The notes under the pieces are model-generated. The model was not told the origin of the DNA. It saw only the letters and a list, made by a program, of their open reading frames with translations, and made no database searches. Below, one piece after another: positions 1 to 8,500 of a DNA stretch of 64,000 nucleotides (positions within the stretch are counted from its first letter, which is position 1; each line of letters opens with the position of its first letter). The stretch covers positions 62,001 to 126,000 of the forward strand of contig SLTK01000004.1 in the NCBI GenBank assembly GCA_004347695.1, given 5' to 3'. A program made the position numbers and the translations under genes. Origin of the DNA: Chloroflexota bacterium. Its GTDB lineage: Bacteria; Chloroflexota; Anaerolineae; Anaerolineales; Anaerolineaceae.

Positions 1-1
1 T

Positions 2-130
2 GTTGTTCTGGCGATCGCCGTTGTCTTGGGAGCAGTGGCTATCTGGGCCATCCTGAGCAATATCGGTACCCAAGGCGGCAGCATTGCGGACTGGATTAAC
101 AGCATCGCTGTGCCGGCTGCACACCCATAA
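2..130 (+). CDS. C-terminal end of a small pilin-like membrane protein (cut by window edge)
   Basis: The frame is open from the first base to a TAA at 128-130 and encodes 42 residues. It starts in a hydrophobic stretch (VVLAIAVVLGAVAIWAIL) followed by a short polar tail ending in VPAAHP. The layout of one hydrophobic helix plus a short tail matches Flp-type pilins and TadE-like pseudopilins, and the next two genes are of those kinds. The N-terminus, including any prepilin cleavage site, lies outside the window, so the family is inferred from context. It is separated from the next gene by a strong hairpin. Confidence 0.55.
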   Translation, partial: VVLAIAVVLGAVAIWAILSNIGTQGGSIADWINSIAVPAAHP

Positions 131-142
131 TTTTTAGAAACC

Positions 143-178
143 TGGTAGCTGGTCTTCAGGATAGAAGACCAGCTACCA
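143..178 (+). promoter_or_regulatory. 15-bp intercistronic hairpin between pilin genes
   Basis: Positions 143-157 pair perfectly with 164-178 around a six-base loop. No T-run follows, so it is more likely an mRNA-stabilising or attenuating stem between the partial pilin gene and the next pilin than a standard terminator. A comparable stem follows the second pilin gene at 14365-14409. Confidence 0.6.
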
Positions 179-240
179 CACATTAACACTCCGCTTCCTC
201 TGTAAAAGTGTAGAGGAGCGTTCCAAGGAGAGGAGGAATT

Positions 241-387
241 ATGTTACATGATCGAAATGGACAAAGCGTTGTTGAGTATATCGTTGTCCTGGCGATCTTC
301 ATCGCTCTGGTTGGCAGCGCGCTCTGGGATGTCTTTTCCACTTTAAAGGTCAAGTTCAATGATGTCAACGCCGAAATTGGGTCTTAA
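241..387 (+). CDS. Flp-type pilin, 48 aa
   Basis: ATG at 241 follows a strong ribosome site (GGAGAGGAGG, 226-235). The 48-residue product begins MLHDRNGQSVVEYIVVLAIF. A short basic/polar leader, then GQSVVEY and a hydrophobic helix, is the class III (Flp) prepilin pattern, where a TadV/A24 peptidase cuts just before the hydrophobic segment and Glu at +5 is conserved. Expected role: major or minor subunit of a Tad/Flp pilus, made as a membrane precursor. An A24 peptidase gene lies downstream in the same cluster (4106-4672). The 3' end overlaps the next gene by 29 bp. Short length prevents a firmer family call. Confidence 0.7.
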   Translation: MLHDRNGQSVVEYIVVLAIFIALVGSALWDVFSTLKVKFNDVNAEIGS

Positions 388-805
388 ATCAGATTCTAAA
401 GGGCAGGCAGCTGTTGAAGCCTTGTTAGTTCTGATGGTGCTTGCACTGGTCATTTTTGGTGGTATTGAACTCAGCCGTGGAGTGGCCATGAGGCAGGCAT
501 TGGACAGCAGTGCCAGCGCAGCTGTTCGCGCTTTATCCCTAGATCCTACCCAATGGAGTTATGCAAAGAACTTGATTCAAGAAGGGACGAACCAAAATGT
601 GATGGGTACGGTTGAGGCTACGACCATTCAAGTTTTTGATGCTGCCGGCACTCCACGGAGTTCTGCCTGGCTTTCAGGCAGCCCATTTGGAACTACTTTT
701 ATCCTGGAGGCTTCAGCACCATTTCAAGCAGATATTCCCTTTCTTTCTGAGCCTATCATGACAATACGGGTTCAGCACTGGGGAATCGTGGAGCGATATC
801 CATGA
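359..805 (+). CDS. TadE-like pseudopilin, 148 aa
   Basis: An N-terminal polar leader with GQAAVEALLVLMVLALVIFG is followed by a mostly extracytoplasmic domain. The (G)Q-x-x-VE start of a single N-terminal helix is typical of TadE/TadF pseudopilins, which are processed by the prepilin peptidase and assist Flp pilus assembly. ATG codons occur at 359 and 362; neither has a strong ribosome site. The gene starts inside the preceding pilin gene and stops in an ATGA overlap with the next, so translation is probably coupled. Family assignment is from topology and neighbours. Confidence 0.65.
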   Translation: MMSTPKLGLKSDSKGQAAVEALLVLMVLALVIFGGIELSRGVAMRQALDSSASAAVRALSLDPTQWSYAKNLIQEGTNQNVMGTVEATTIQVFDAAGTPRSSAWLSGSPFGTTFILEASAPFQADIPFLSEPIMTIRVQHWGIVERYP

Positions 806-1341
806 TCCCATTACCTTTTAAAGCTTTTACTGGCAATGGGATGATTATTGAAAGAAAAGCACAATCCGCGGTGTGGGGATTACTATCCATCCTCGTGCTT
901 GTGGTCATTGCAGGTGGACTCGTGGATATTTACAGGATGTATGCAGCGCGTAATTGGGCTTATTCTGTAGCGCAAGAGGCTGCGCTTGCTGGTGCATCCC
1001 GAGGAAGGGACTGGAATGCTGTTCTCAATACAGGCTTTATCCAACTGGATCAAGCCGTGGCTAGTAATGAAGCTCAAAACGTAGTTAATTCTGCTATGCA
1101 AGCGCGTGGAATTATTGGGTACACCTCGTCAGTTTGGGTTCTGCCTGATCCTTTTGGAGGAACGATTTCCGGATTTCCACCCCGTCCAGTTCGCTTGGGA
1201 GATGGATTGAGCGATTGGTCAAGTAATGAACCTGCTGTTGGAGTCTATTTGGAGGTTCCAATCCAATGGACGATTCTGAACATTTTCGGAATCGAATTGA
1301 AAACCGTTCGGGCATTTGCGTCCGCTGGGGTTGTGCAATGA
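802..1341 (+). CDS. TadE/TadG-like membrane protein, 179 aa
   Basis: Start ATG at 802 overlaps the previous stop (ATGA). An alternative ATG at 841 would remove 13 residues and put the product closer to the usual TadE layout (RKAQSAVWGLLSILVLVVIAGG). One N-terminal membrane helix is followed by an approximately 140-residue external domain with the A-rich 'RNWAYSVAQEAALAGASRGRDW' zone, split here as RNWAYSVAQEA and ALAGASRGRDW, that TadE/TadG proteins carry after the helix. Probable role: Tad pilus assembly in the cell envelope. The stop codon overlaps the next start, again ATGA. Confidence 0.55.
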   Translation: MIPLPFKAFTGNGMIIERKAQSAVWGLLSILVLVVIAGGLVDIYRMYAARNWAYSVAQEAALAGASRGRDWNAVLNTGFIQLDQAVASNEAQNVVNSAMQARGIIGYTSSVWVLPDPFGGTISGFPPRPVRLGDGLSDWSSNEPAVGVYLEVPIQWTILNIFGIELKTVRAFASAGVVQ

Positions 1342-3152
1342 ATAAATTTTTCTCAAATCTGATGAAACGTAAGAAAACATTTTTGGGAATTATCCTTGCG
1401 ATTGTGATTGGTTTGGTGATCACAATCTCTGCTCTGGCTGATTATGGCCATCCTATCGTTTCCTATAATCGAAATCCCGTTTCGATCACGTTTCCTAGGG
1501 CTGGAAGAATTGTTTTATGGAATGTCATCACCTCAAGCTCACCGGGGTATTTTTCGCGTTATTACTTCATCCGTAATGGCTGCAGAGTCGGGCAGAACTG
1601 CACCTATATGGATGTGATCAACAACCAAACTGTGCTGACCCCGATCACAGTTGCGGCTGGTGAGACAATCCAGATCAGAGGTTGTGATTGTTATGGAGGG
1701 AACTGCGGTTCAGGTGGGTGTGCTAACCCGCATGTGGGTTGGAAAACGCCTCATCACGATTACTTTTGCCCAAATTACTTCTATTCGCAAAACTACAATC
1801 CAAGCGCCGGGGGTAGAGACTTTACCAGTTTAATGACAGCATTCCTCGCTTCCGGGGATACCATTATTGGTACTCCACAATGTTGGGGGGATTGGGATGA
1901 AGATAATAGTAATGGCGGTTATGATCACGACTTTGAAGATTTCGTTTTAATCTGGGCTTATCGAGATACCTTTACTGGCTACCATGACGGAGCCTCTGGA
2001 ACGGTTCCTCAATCCCAATGTCGGGCTTACGGTTGGGTGATGCAAGATGCCGCTCCAGGGTTGGATATCAATTACCGCATCCTGGTAGATGGCAATTTGG
2101 TAGCGAATGGAGTAGCTAATCAGTATAGGGCGGATCTGACTGGAACCTGTACAGGTGGCACGTGTGGATATAGTCAGGATTTATGGGGGTTAATATCGCC
2201 CAATGTTCAACACACCGTACGTGTTCAGGGCCAAAACCCCTATAATTCCTCCTGGTTTGATCTGTCAGGAACGAACAAAACCATTCGGTGCTCTCTCCCA
2301 CCCAGTGTGGATTTGAAAACGAATAACCAGGATGGAACTATCCGGCTAACATCTCCAGCTCAATATACGCTGAGTTGGACATCAAACAATGCAGACACCT
2401 GTACCGCTTCAGGAAGCTGGACTGGAAACAAAGGTCAGACTGGCTCGACGAATTACACTGGCATAACCACAGGAAGTTACACCTATACGTTGACATGTTC
2501 CAATCCCATTGGTTCCGCTTCAGATAGTGTCACTGTCATTGTCTACAATCCACCCGCAGTGGATTTGAAGGTTAACAACACCGATGGTCCTCTGACATTG
2601 ATATCTCCTGCAAGCTTTAGCCTGAGTTGGATCAGCCGGGATGCGACCAACTGTTCAGCAGCCAGCTCAGATGGCAGCTGGGTTGGGAATGTAGTCGTAG
2701 CTGGAAATCAATCCCTGATTGGAGTTCCTACTGGAACTCACACTTATACAATCACTTGTTCAAATCAGTACGAAACTGCCAGCGATTCAGTCACGGTGAT
2801 TGTCATTGCACCACTTCGCGGGACAATTTCGGTCACATATGCGCGTTTATTGTTGTTTGCCCCAAGCCTGGATCAACCCGCACAAACCTTAACAGGCGAG
2901 GTTACAGGTGGCGTTCCACCTTATTCTATTCAGGTACGAGTTAGGGCACCATCGGGAGTCCAATTTTCTTTGAACCGCAACGGCTCAACCTGGTCGGTGA
3001 CTCCTGAGAATTCAGGGGATCTCAATTTTGGGACCACAGAGGAAGGTATCTGGACCGCTTGGGCTGATTTGATGGATGATTTTGGCCAGACATATCGAAC
3101 ACCCAGCGTAGTTTGGGAGGTGGCATGGCATCCCGTGCATGGTCGCCCATAA
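1338..3152 (+). CDS. Secreted/anchored protein with two Ig-like repeats, 604 aa
   Basis: I chose ATG 1338, which overlaps the previous stop and is followed at once by a basic N-terminus and a hydrophobic helix (FLGIILAIVIGLVITISALA), i.e. a signal peptide or anchor. Residues about 30-300 are Cys-, Gly- and aromatic-rich (CDCYGGNCGSGGC near residue 113). Two clear tandem repeats follow, about residues 320-404 and 404-491. Each starts PPxVDLK and ends with a YTxTCSN...ASDSVTVIV strand pattern and a paired Cys, consistent with Ig-like beta-sandwiches. A third beta-rich region closes the protein. Likely a surface adhesin or pilus-associated protein; the family is not recognised. The 3' end overlaps the next gene by 28 bp. 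Confidence 0.6.
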   Translation: MNKFFSNLMKRKKTFLGIILAIVIGLVITISALADYGHPIVSYNRNPVSITFPRAGRIVLWNVITSSSPGYFSRYYFIRNGCRVGQNCTYMDVINNQTVLTPITVAAGETIQIRGCDCYGGNCGSGGCANPHVGWKTPHHDYFCPNYFYSQNYNPSAGGRDFTSLMTAFLASGDTIIGTPQCWGDWDEDNSNGGYDHDFEDFVLIWAYRDTFTGYHDGASGTVPQSQCRAYGWVMQDAAPGLDINYRILVDGNLVANGVANQYRADLTGTCTGGTCGYSQDLWGLISPNVQHTVRVQGQNPYNSSWFDLSGTNKTIRCSLPPSVDLKTNNQDGTIRLTSPAQYTLSWTSNNADTCTASGSWTGNKGQTGSTNYTGITTGSYTYTLTCSNPIGSASDSVTVIVYNPPAVDLKVNNTDGPLTLISPASFSLSWISRDATNCSAASSDGSWVGNVVVAGNQSLIGVPTGTHTYTITCSNQYETASDSVTVIVIAPLRGTISVTYARLLLFAPSLDQPAQTLTGEVTGGVPPYSIQVRVRAPSGVQFSLNRNGSTWSVTPENSGDLNFGTTEEGIWTAWADLMDDFGQTYRTPSVVWEVAWHPVHGRP

Positions 3153-4093
3153 TCCGTATTCTATTAACCGCCCTTATAGTGTTGACCAGTGCCAGTTGGG
3201 AAACAACATCTGTGAAGGCTGATAGCGGTGGAACCTGCCAGATAGCATATGGCTTAACACCAACATCTATTCCTGATTGGTTAATGCCAGCGACGGAGAA
3301 TACGAACCTAACCACTGCTAATCGTTATGATGTTTTAGCTGCCGAGTTATTGTCATCCGGACTAGTCGATGGTTCTACCTGTCCAGCACAAGGGTTGAAT
3401 CCTGATGGCTCCGCAAATGGTTGTGGAATCGAGCTTACTCATGAACAAGTGCTCACCTGGCAGAACCAATTTGACTCGGTGATTCTCTCTTCTTCTCAGG
3501 CCGCAGAGTTACCCCCAAAGGTAGTTAAAGCTGTCATTGCTGTTGAATCGCAATTCTGGCCGGCAGCAAATTGGACGTTGGGTGAGATCGGATTGGGTCA
3601 GATGACTACAAATGGTGCAGATCTTGTTTTAATGTGGCGACCTGCTTATTTCCAAAGCATCTGCCGGCAAACATACGGCGAAAAAGGATGCACTTCCCAG
3701 TATCAATTCCTGGATTCTTCAACGCAAATCTTATTGCGCGGAATGGTTTTGCGAGATATCGAAGCCACCTGTCCGAATTGTCCAGGAGGTGTTGACCTTG
3801 AAAAGGGAAACCAGGCCATACGAGTTCTAACTGAAACCCTCAACGCAAGTTGTTTGCAATCAGCCCGGATTTTCAATTTGGCAACCGGCAAACAACCAAA
3901 TGCGTTCTTAAGTTATGACGATTACTGGCGTCTGGTTCTCGCAAATTACCATGCCGGCGCAGGATGTGTTTATCAAGCTCTTCGAAAAACCGGAAATCCG
4001 AACACTTGGAATAGCATTGCAGCCAATTTTTCTAGCGGTTGTGCAAGTGGTGCTGAATATATTCGACGTATTGAAGGGCAGATCAAGCCGTAA
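3125..4093 (+). CDS. Lytic transglycosylase-like (SLT/goose-lysozyme fold) exported protein, 322 aa
   Basis: ATG 3125 is chosen because GGAGGTGGC precedes it directly; a TTG 12 bases upstream is in frame but has no ribosome site. The N-terminus (RAWSPIIRILLTALIVLTSA) is a signal peptide. The central motif VIAVESQFWP followed by GEIGLGQMT matches the catalytic-Glu and GLGQ(M) motifs of SLT-type transglycosylases, which cleave peptidoglycan glycan strands. A downstream NYHAGAGCV segment fits the usual third motif. Such enzymes open the wall for pili, secretion or conjugation machines, in agreement with the neighbouring pilus genes. Eight or more Cys suggest disulfides. Confidence 0.7.
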   Translation: MASRAWSPIIRILLTALIVLTSASWETTSVKADSGGTCQIAYGLTPTSIPDWLMPATENTNLTTANRYDVLAAELLSSGLVDGSTCPAQGLNPDGSANGCGIELTHEQVLTWQNQFDSVILSSSQAAELPPKVVKAVIAVESQFWPAANWTLGEIGLGQMTTNGADLVLMWRPAYFQSICRQTYGEKGCTSQYQFLDSSTQILLRGMVLRDIEATCPNCPGGVDLEKGNQAIRVLTETLNASCLQSARIFNLATGKQPNAFLSYDDYWRLVLANYHAGAGCVYQALRKTGNPNTWNSIAANFSSGCASGAEYIRRIEGQIKP

Positions 4094-4105
4094 AAAAGAG
4101 GTGTT

Positions 4106-4672
4106 ATGGATTGGATAATTTTTGGCCTTGTTGTAGCCTGGTTGGGAATCGTATCTTGGTTCGATATTCGAAGAAATGAAATACCCCATAGCGCCTGGGT
4201 GGTTATTCCTCTCATTGGTGCAGCTGTATATCGGATCTTGCAGGGAGATTGGATTTTGGTTCTACTTGCTGGGGTAGTTGCAGCTGTTAGTGAACGGAAT
4301 AGGATCTCTCAAGCATTTGGCTGGGAAGAGTTAAATCGGATAATTACCTGGCTTCCATTACTATTTTTGGGAGTATTCCTCTCAATTCAATCCTCGCCAC
4401 TTTCAGCTCTGGCAATCATTGGTTTTTGGGTTGCCTGGGAATTGAAGTGGTGGGGTGGTGCGGATGCCGTTAGTGCAATTACGGTATGTCTAATCTGGCC
4501 AGGGATGTTCTTCATCATATCGTTCCTGGCTATTCACATAATCGTTGTGATTGCTTCAGGATTGGTTTCAATGGTACGGGAACAGAAAATCAAGCTTCAC
4601 CGATTACCGGGATTGCCGATATTGTTGGCCTCGGTATTACTATTGAAAGTAGGGATAATCTTTTTAAGCTAA
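4106..4672 (+). CDS. A24 prepilin peptidase (TadV/CpaA-like), 188 aa
   Basis: A polytopic membrane protein with the two aspartyl-protease signatures of family A24: WFDIRRNEIPH near residues 17-27 and GGADA near residue 117. These enzymes cut the leader from Flp/type IV prepilins and pseudopilins in the membrane. Ribosome site AGAGGTG precedes ATG 4106, only 12 bp after the previous gene. A second, shorter A24 homologue lies at 13683-14183, on the far side of the inserted cargo, so the region carries two prepilin peptidases. Confidence 0.8.
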   Translation: MDWIIFGLVVAWLGIVSWFDIRRNEIPHSAWVVIPLIGAAVYRILQGDWILVLLAGVVAAVSERNRISQAFGWEELNRIITWLPLLFLGVFLSIQSSPLSALAIIGFWVAWELKWWGGADAVSAITVCLIWPGMFFIISFLAIHIIVVIASGLVSMVREQKIKLHRLPGLPILLASVLLLKVGIIFLS

Positions 4673-4687
4673 TCCCCAATGTCTGGA

Positions 4688-4819
4688 TTATGCTTTTGTG
4701 TTCATCACAAAACTTTCGATGTCTTCCTCTCTTACGCGGACGACTTTACCAATTCTCACAACTGGAATTTCACCAGTTTGCATCAACCGATAGGCACCTG
4801 ATTTGTTGATTCTTAGCAA
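4688..4819 (-). pseudogene. Truncated excisionase-type HTH_17 fragment, about 43 aa
   Basis: Minus-strand reading gives LLRINKSGAYRLMQTGEI, then PVVRIGKVVRVREEDIESF and a stop at 4688-4690. That is the second half of a MerR/excisionase HTH_17 DNA-binding domain (recognition helix plus R-x-G-x-x-x-R-V wing). The expected first helix is missing: a stop codon lies eight codons upstream of the TTG at 4819 and no ATG is available. I read it as a decayed mobile-element regulator or excisionase left at the left edge of the cargo insertion. A very short functional protein from TTG is possible but unlikely. Confidence 0.5.
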
Positions 4820-4990
4820 GATGTTATATAACGCGAGAGCCGGTTAACAAGATAAAATGAGTTTCCCGTTGTCAAACATGAAATCCGAAGGTGGCCTCGT
4901 TTCTTATTGTTATTGCATCAAGGGTTTGCCTTTTAGATATCAATAATTTTGTGATCATCCTACTTCATAAAAAATGCTTTTTCACATCCG

Positions 4991-4999
4991 TGCTATAAT
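4991..4999 (+). promoter_or_regulatory. Extended -10 promoter element (TGCTATAAT)
   Basis: TGC precedes a perfect TATAAT at 4994-4999, the extended -10 form that needs no strong -35; none is evident. It lies 70 bp before the nuclease-like gene at 5069. The remaining gene-free sequence from 4830 to 5068 shows nothing else I can support. Confidence 0.45.
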
Positions 5000-5068
5000 G
5001 ACAAAGAATTACTGGGCAAAATTAAATTACTATCCTTTGAATTTGGTTGGAAGATAACTAGGCAAATA

Positions 5069-5410
5069 ATGGGCTGTATTAACCATCCCTCATCAAATGA
5101 CTTAGACCAAATAGTTGGGTCCCTTGTACTTGCATTGGTGAATGTTCTTGTTCCAACCAATACACACGGTTCTGATTATCAAAGAGCCAGAAAAGAATTT
5201 ATGCGTAGTTCTTTGGATGATCCAAATGTTGCAGGACATATTAAAGGATGGGTTAGAAACGAAATGAGAGATAAAGGCGACTCCGGGTATTGGCGCAGTC
5301 CACCAGGGTTTGATGTTGGGCATCGAGATCCTGGAATTAATTCCCCCGATAATTTTCGTTGGGAAAACTCAGATATGAATCGTAGCCGTGGTGGAAAACA
5401 CCATCGGTGA
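5069..5410 (+). CDS. Stand-alone GH-E/HNH-like nuclease domain protein, 113 aa
   Basis: No signal peptide or delivery domain is visible. The C-terminal half reads GFDVGHRDPG, then about 12 residues later NFRWENSDMNRSRGGKHHR at the extreme C-terminus. A GH pair, then a conserved E-N-S-x-x-N-R-S-R-G-G, resembles the GH-E/HNH-EndoVII superfamily nucleases known as polymorphic-toxin tips. The short N-terminal region is moderately hydrophobic (LVLALVNVLVP). There is no gene for an immunity protein next to it and the ribosome site is weak. It may be a detached toxin tip or a small endonuclease of the cargo. Confidence 0.5.
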   Translation: MGCINHPSSNDLDQIVGSLVLALVNVLVPTNTHGSDYQRARKEFMRSSLDDPNVAGHIKGWVRNEMRDKGDSGYWRSPPGFDVGHRDPGINSPDNFRWENSDMNRSRGGKHHR

Positions 5411-5449
5411 CTTTATATGTAACTAATAGATCCCTTGAATCTAGTTATA

Positions 5450-5486
5450 AATTTGGGCTATATTTTCAATATAGCCCAAATTTTTT
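5450..5486. terminator. Strong hairpin terminator between convergent genes
   Basis: 5450-5464 pairs perfectly with 5468-5482 (15 bp, 3-base loop) and the right side runs into six T. It terminates the plus-strand gene ending at 5410 and probably also the minus-strand operon that ends at 5547. Nothing else is seen between 5411 and 5546. Confidence 0.85.
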
Positions 5487-5546
5487 ATGTTATTCAGAAA
5501 AATAGTAAGTTTAAGATTACACCTTGTCCGATTGAGTTCAATGAAA

Positions 5547-8500
5547 TTAGCGGCGCGATATATATTCAATTTTGCTTTTTGCTAGTTGAACATCACCTAA
5601 AGTATCTCCGAAAATATAAAACTCCGTTTGAGTACCCACATTTAGGTTATCGATGTTAGTATGAGTCTGCTCCATGATGCTTTTAATCATAGCACCCCCC
5701 TTACCTATAACCATAGGGGTTTTACTTTGAGGAATTATTATCTTTTCATAGTATTTTTTTTCCATAATTAGAGAGATTCTTTGGGCTCCTTCGATTTTTC
5801 GAACAGTAACCGTAATAGAATCCCCAAGTTTTACTTCCTTCGTCATATCTTGGAATTTAAGCAATCCCTTAACACCTTGCTCAAATTCAACTAATGCACC
5901 TGTGCTAACCATTTGACTTACGATGGCTTGATTTACTGTAGTGCCTGACGGGTACTTCTCAAGAGCATTCTTGTCGACGTTTATATCAACAGTTTCACCC
6001 CAAAGCATGTTTGAATAAAAGTATAAATCCTTTAGTGCCCGACGATACTTAAGTGAGGATGAACATGCAACCAATTCTTTGTATGTGTCATAACTCAAAC
6101 GTCCCTGATAAGTAAGTGTGCCAGCTTCCCATGCAAGATTAGTAAATACACGTTGAACTCCAATTTTCTCTTCAATTTCTTTAGGGAGTTCATCAAGTTT
6201 TGTGTGCGACCCTTTTTGTTGGTATTGTAAACGTAAATGAACTTTTTCCCTCAGCTCATAAGCATCAGTCCCACCTTTATGAAGCCCTTTACCACTTTTC
6301 CCTCCAATATCTACCTGAAGAAGCAATCCGTTTTCGGGCTGGCTTATATCAAGTAAAAGGTAAACCTTTTCAGGGCCAATATCCTTCACTTCTCCTTCAA
6401 GATCGTAGATGCCCCTAGAATTTTTCGCACGGGCAAATTGTTCATCACGGAATTTTTCCACATGAGGTAACAAAGAAATATACGCCCTTCTTTGATCGAA
6501 ATCTATTCCCTCCAAATAAGCGGTGAGTTTTGTACCTATAGCTATCTCTTTCGCTAAGAAACCCCTACCGCCAAAAGTGATTTCGTTCGGCTCGATTATA
6601 ATTTCCAGCCCACTATTTGGTTCCCTGGTAATTAGAGAAATGAGGTAATCACCCGGACGACTATCGTAACCCATCACATCAAGTGCTAGGTTATCACCTA
6701 TGTGGTAACGAGCAACAAATATATCAAATGGTTCTTGCAATGGAACTTGGACACATTGAATAGTAGGACGATTTTCACGAAAATCGTATCCGGTGATCTC
6801 GGCGATTTGGCTTGTATCCCCATCAATTTCAATAGTAGACTCTAAACGCCAATCAACGAAATCGCTAATCCATTCAATCAATTCCCTATCTGATTTTTCA
6901 GCAGCTTTAGGACGATCATGGGCGGGAATTGATTCGGCGGCCAATTGATAGGGATTTTCTTCCTCCGACCCAATATCCATAGTTTGCCATGGCTGAAGGT
7001 TTTCTTCATCTGGATCACGTATTACTATATCTTTCTTCGTCAGTACATTATCGACCAAATCTGCGTTCTCAACATCTTCGTAGTCTTCTATCGAACTAAA
7101 TAATTCTGGCTCGTCACCCCGGAAAGTTTCTTTTATTTCAAGATGAGCTCTGGTTTGCCTGACAAGCTTTACGACAAACTTCCCGTTTCCTTTATTTTCA
7201 TATTCCCAGCGGCTTCCAATAGGGAAGAATTGATCTAAAAATAATCTTACATAAGCGCCTTCTTCTGATAGAGTTCCGTCGTCTTTTTTCTTCGCATTAA
7301 TGTTTGCAAGGTAATGACCTAGACATATAGATGAATTCTTCCGTGCAGATATATCGGGAAGCCATTCTGGCATAACCCGAGCTAAATATGAAACATGCAT
7401 AATTGGCTCTGGTTTGCCACCAGGCGTGATCGGGTGGACAATTACCTGTTGTTTCCCGCATGTAAATGCATCTAGGGTTTGATCAAAGTTTACTGAATCA
7501 TTGTTGATTTGAATTTTTCGCTCGGCCTTCGCAACATCTTCTATATCTGTTGAGCTTGGTGTTAGCCAAGGTCGATAGGAAGTTAGTGTTACTGTCTCGC
7601 TATCAGGATTTTCATCTTTGTGTGCCCTTGTAGTAGAAGCACTTCCGGTGTTTATATATGTGCGATTTTGAAGGCAAACAGCCATTATGAAGCGAACCCG
7701 ATCTAGGCGAGAGAAATCTATTGAGCGCCGTTCTACTTCCTTCTTATGTCCAGACAAAGAGTCGAGTAATAAATTTCTTTCAGGTTCGATTTTTTCGCGA
7801 AGAATCGTGTGATTAATATAAAAAGCCCTTCCCCATGCCGCCCGTTGAGCATGAAGTAGATTGTTCTGTGCGCTTTCAAACCATGTAGGTCCTCCTTCTC
7901 CGAGATCATAATGTTCTTGTAAAGTATTCAAGTCCGCCAGATTGCGAACCAAAAGACTGGCTTTATTAAATTTCTCGAGACTCTCACCAAGATATTTCTC
8001 AATCGACTTTGACAACTTCGGTATTCTCTGAGGCCATTCTTTTACTATAGCCCAATCAGGTGCATACGGTCTTCCACCTGATTCAGCTTCAGACCAAGCA
8101 GTGTAAATTTTTAAACAGAAATCGATGTCATCAATACATCCAGCCATTAAAGCTTTGTGAATTCTATTGACTTCGCGACGGGTAACAGCGTCCCATTTCT
8201 TATCATTCTTTAAGAGATATCGCATTCCACCGAGTTTCATCATGGGGATAAGTGTGGCAACCTCAATTGCACACGTAAATTGATCGGCCATTGCCATTAG
8301 ATTGGCTAGAGCTGGTTCTTCACCAAAAGACTGAAGTTCAAGCCCATGCTCTGTTAAATCGCCCGATTCATCAAGCGCGCCAATCTGAATTAATGCCTTA
8401 GGAGCCCGAAACAATTCATTTTCAGGCGGACGTTGAATCCATTCAAAGGTGGATAGATCATCAATACCCGCAGCCTTAGCTGCTAATACCACAGATTCCA

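Noticed and set aside
1266-1337. Upstream extension of the Ig-repeat protein
   Set aside because: Lies in the previous gene; ATG 1338 overlaps its stop and is followed by the signal peptide.
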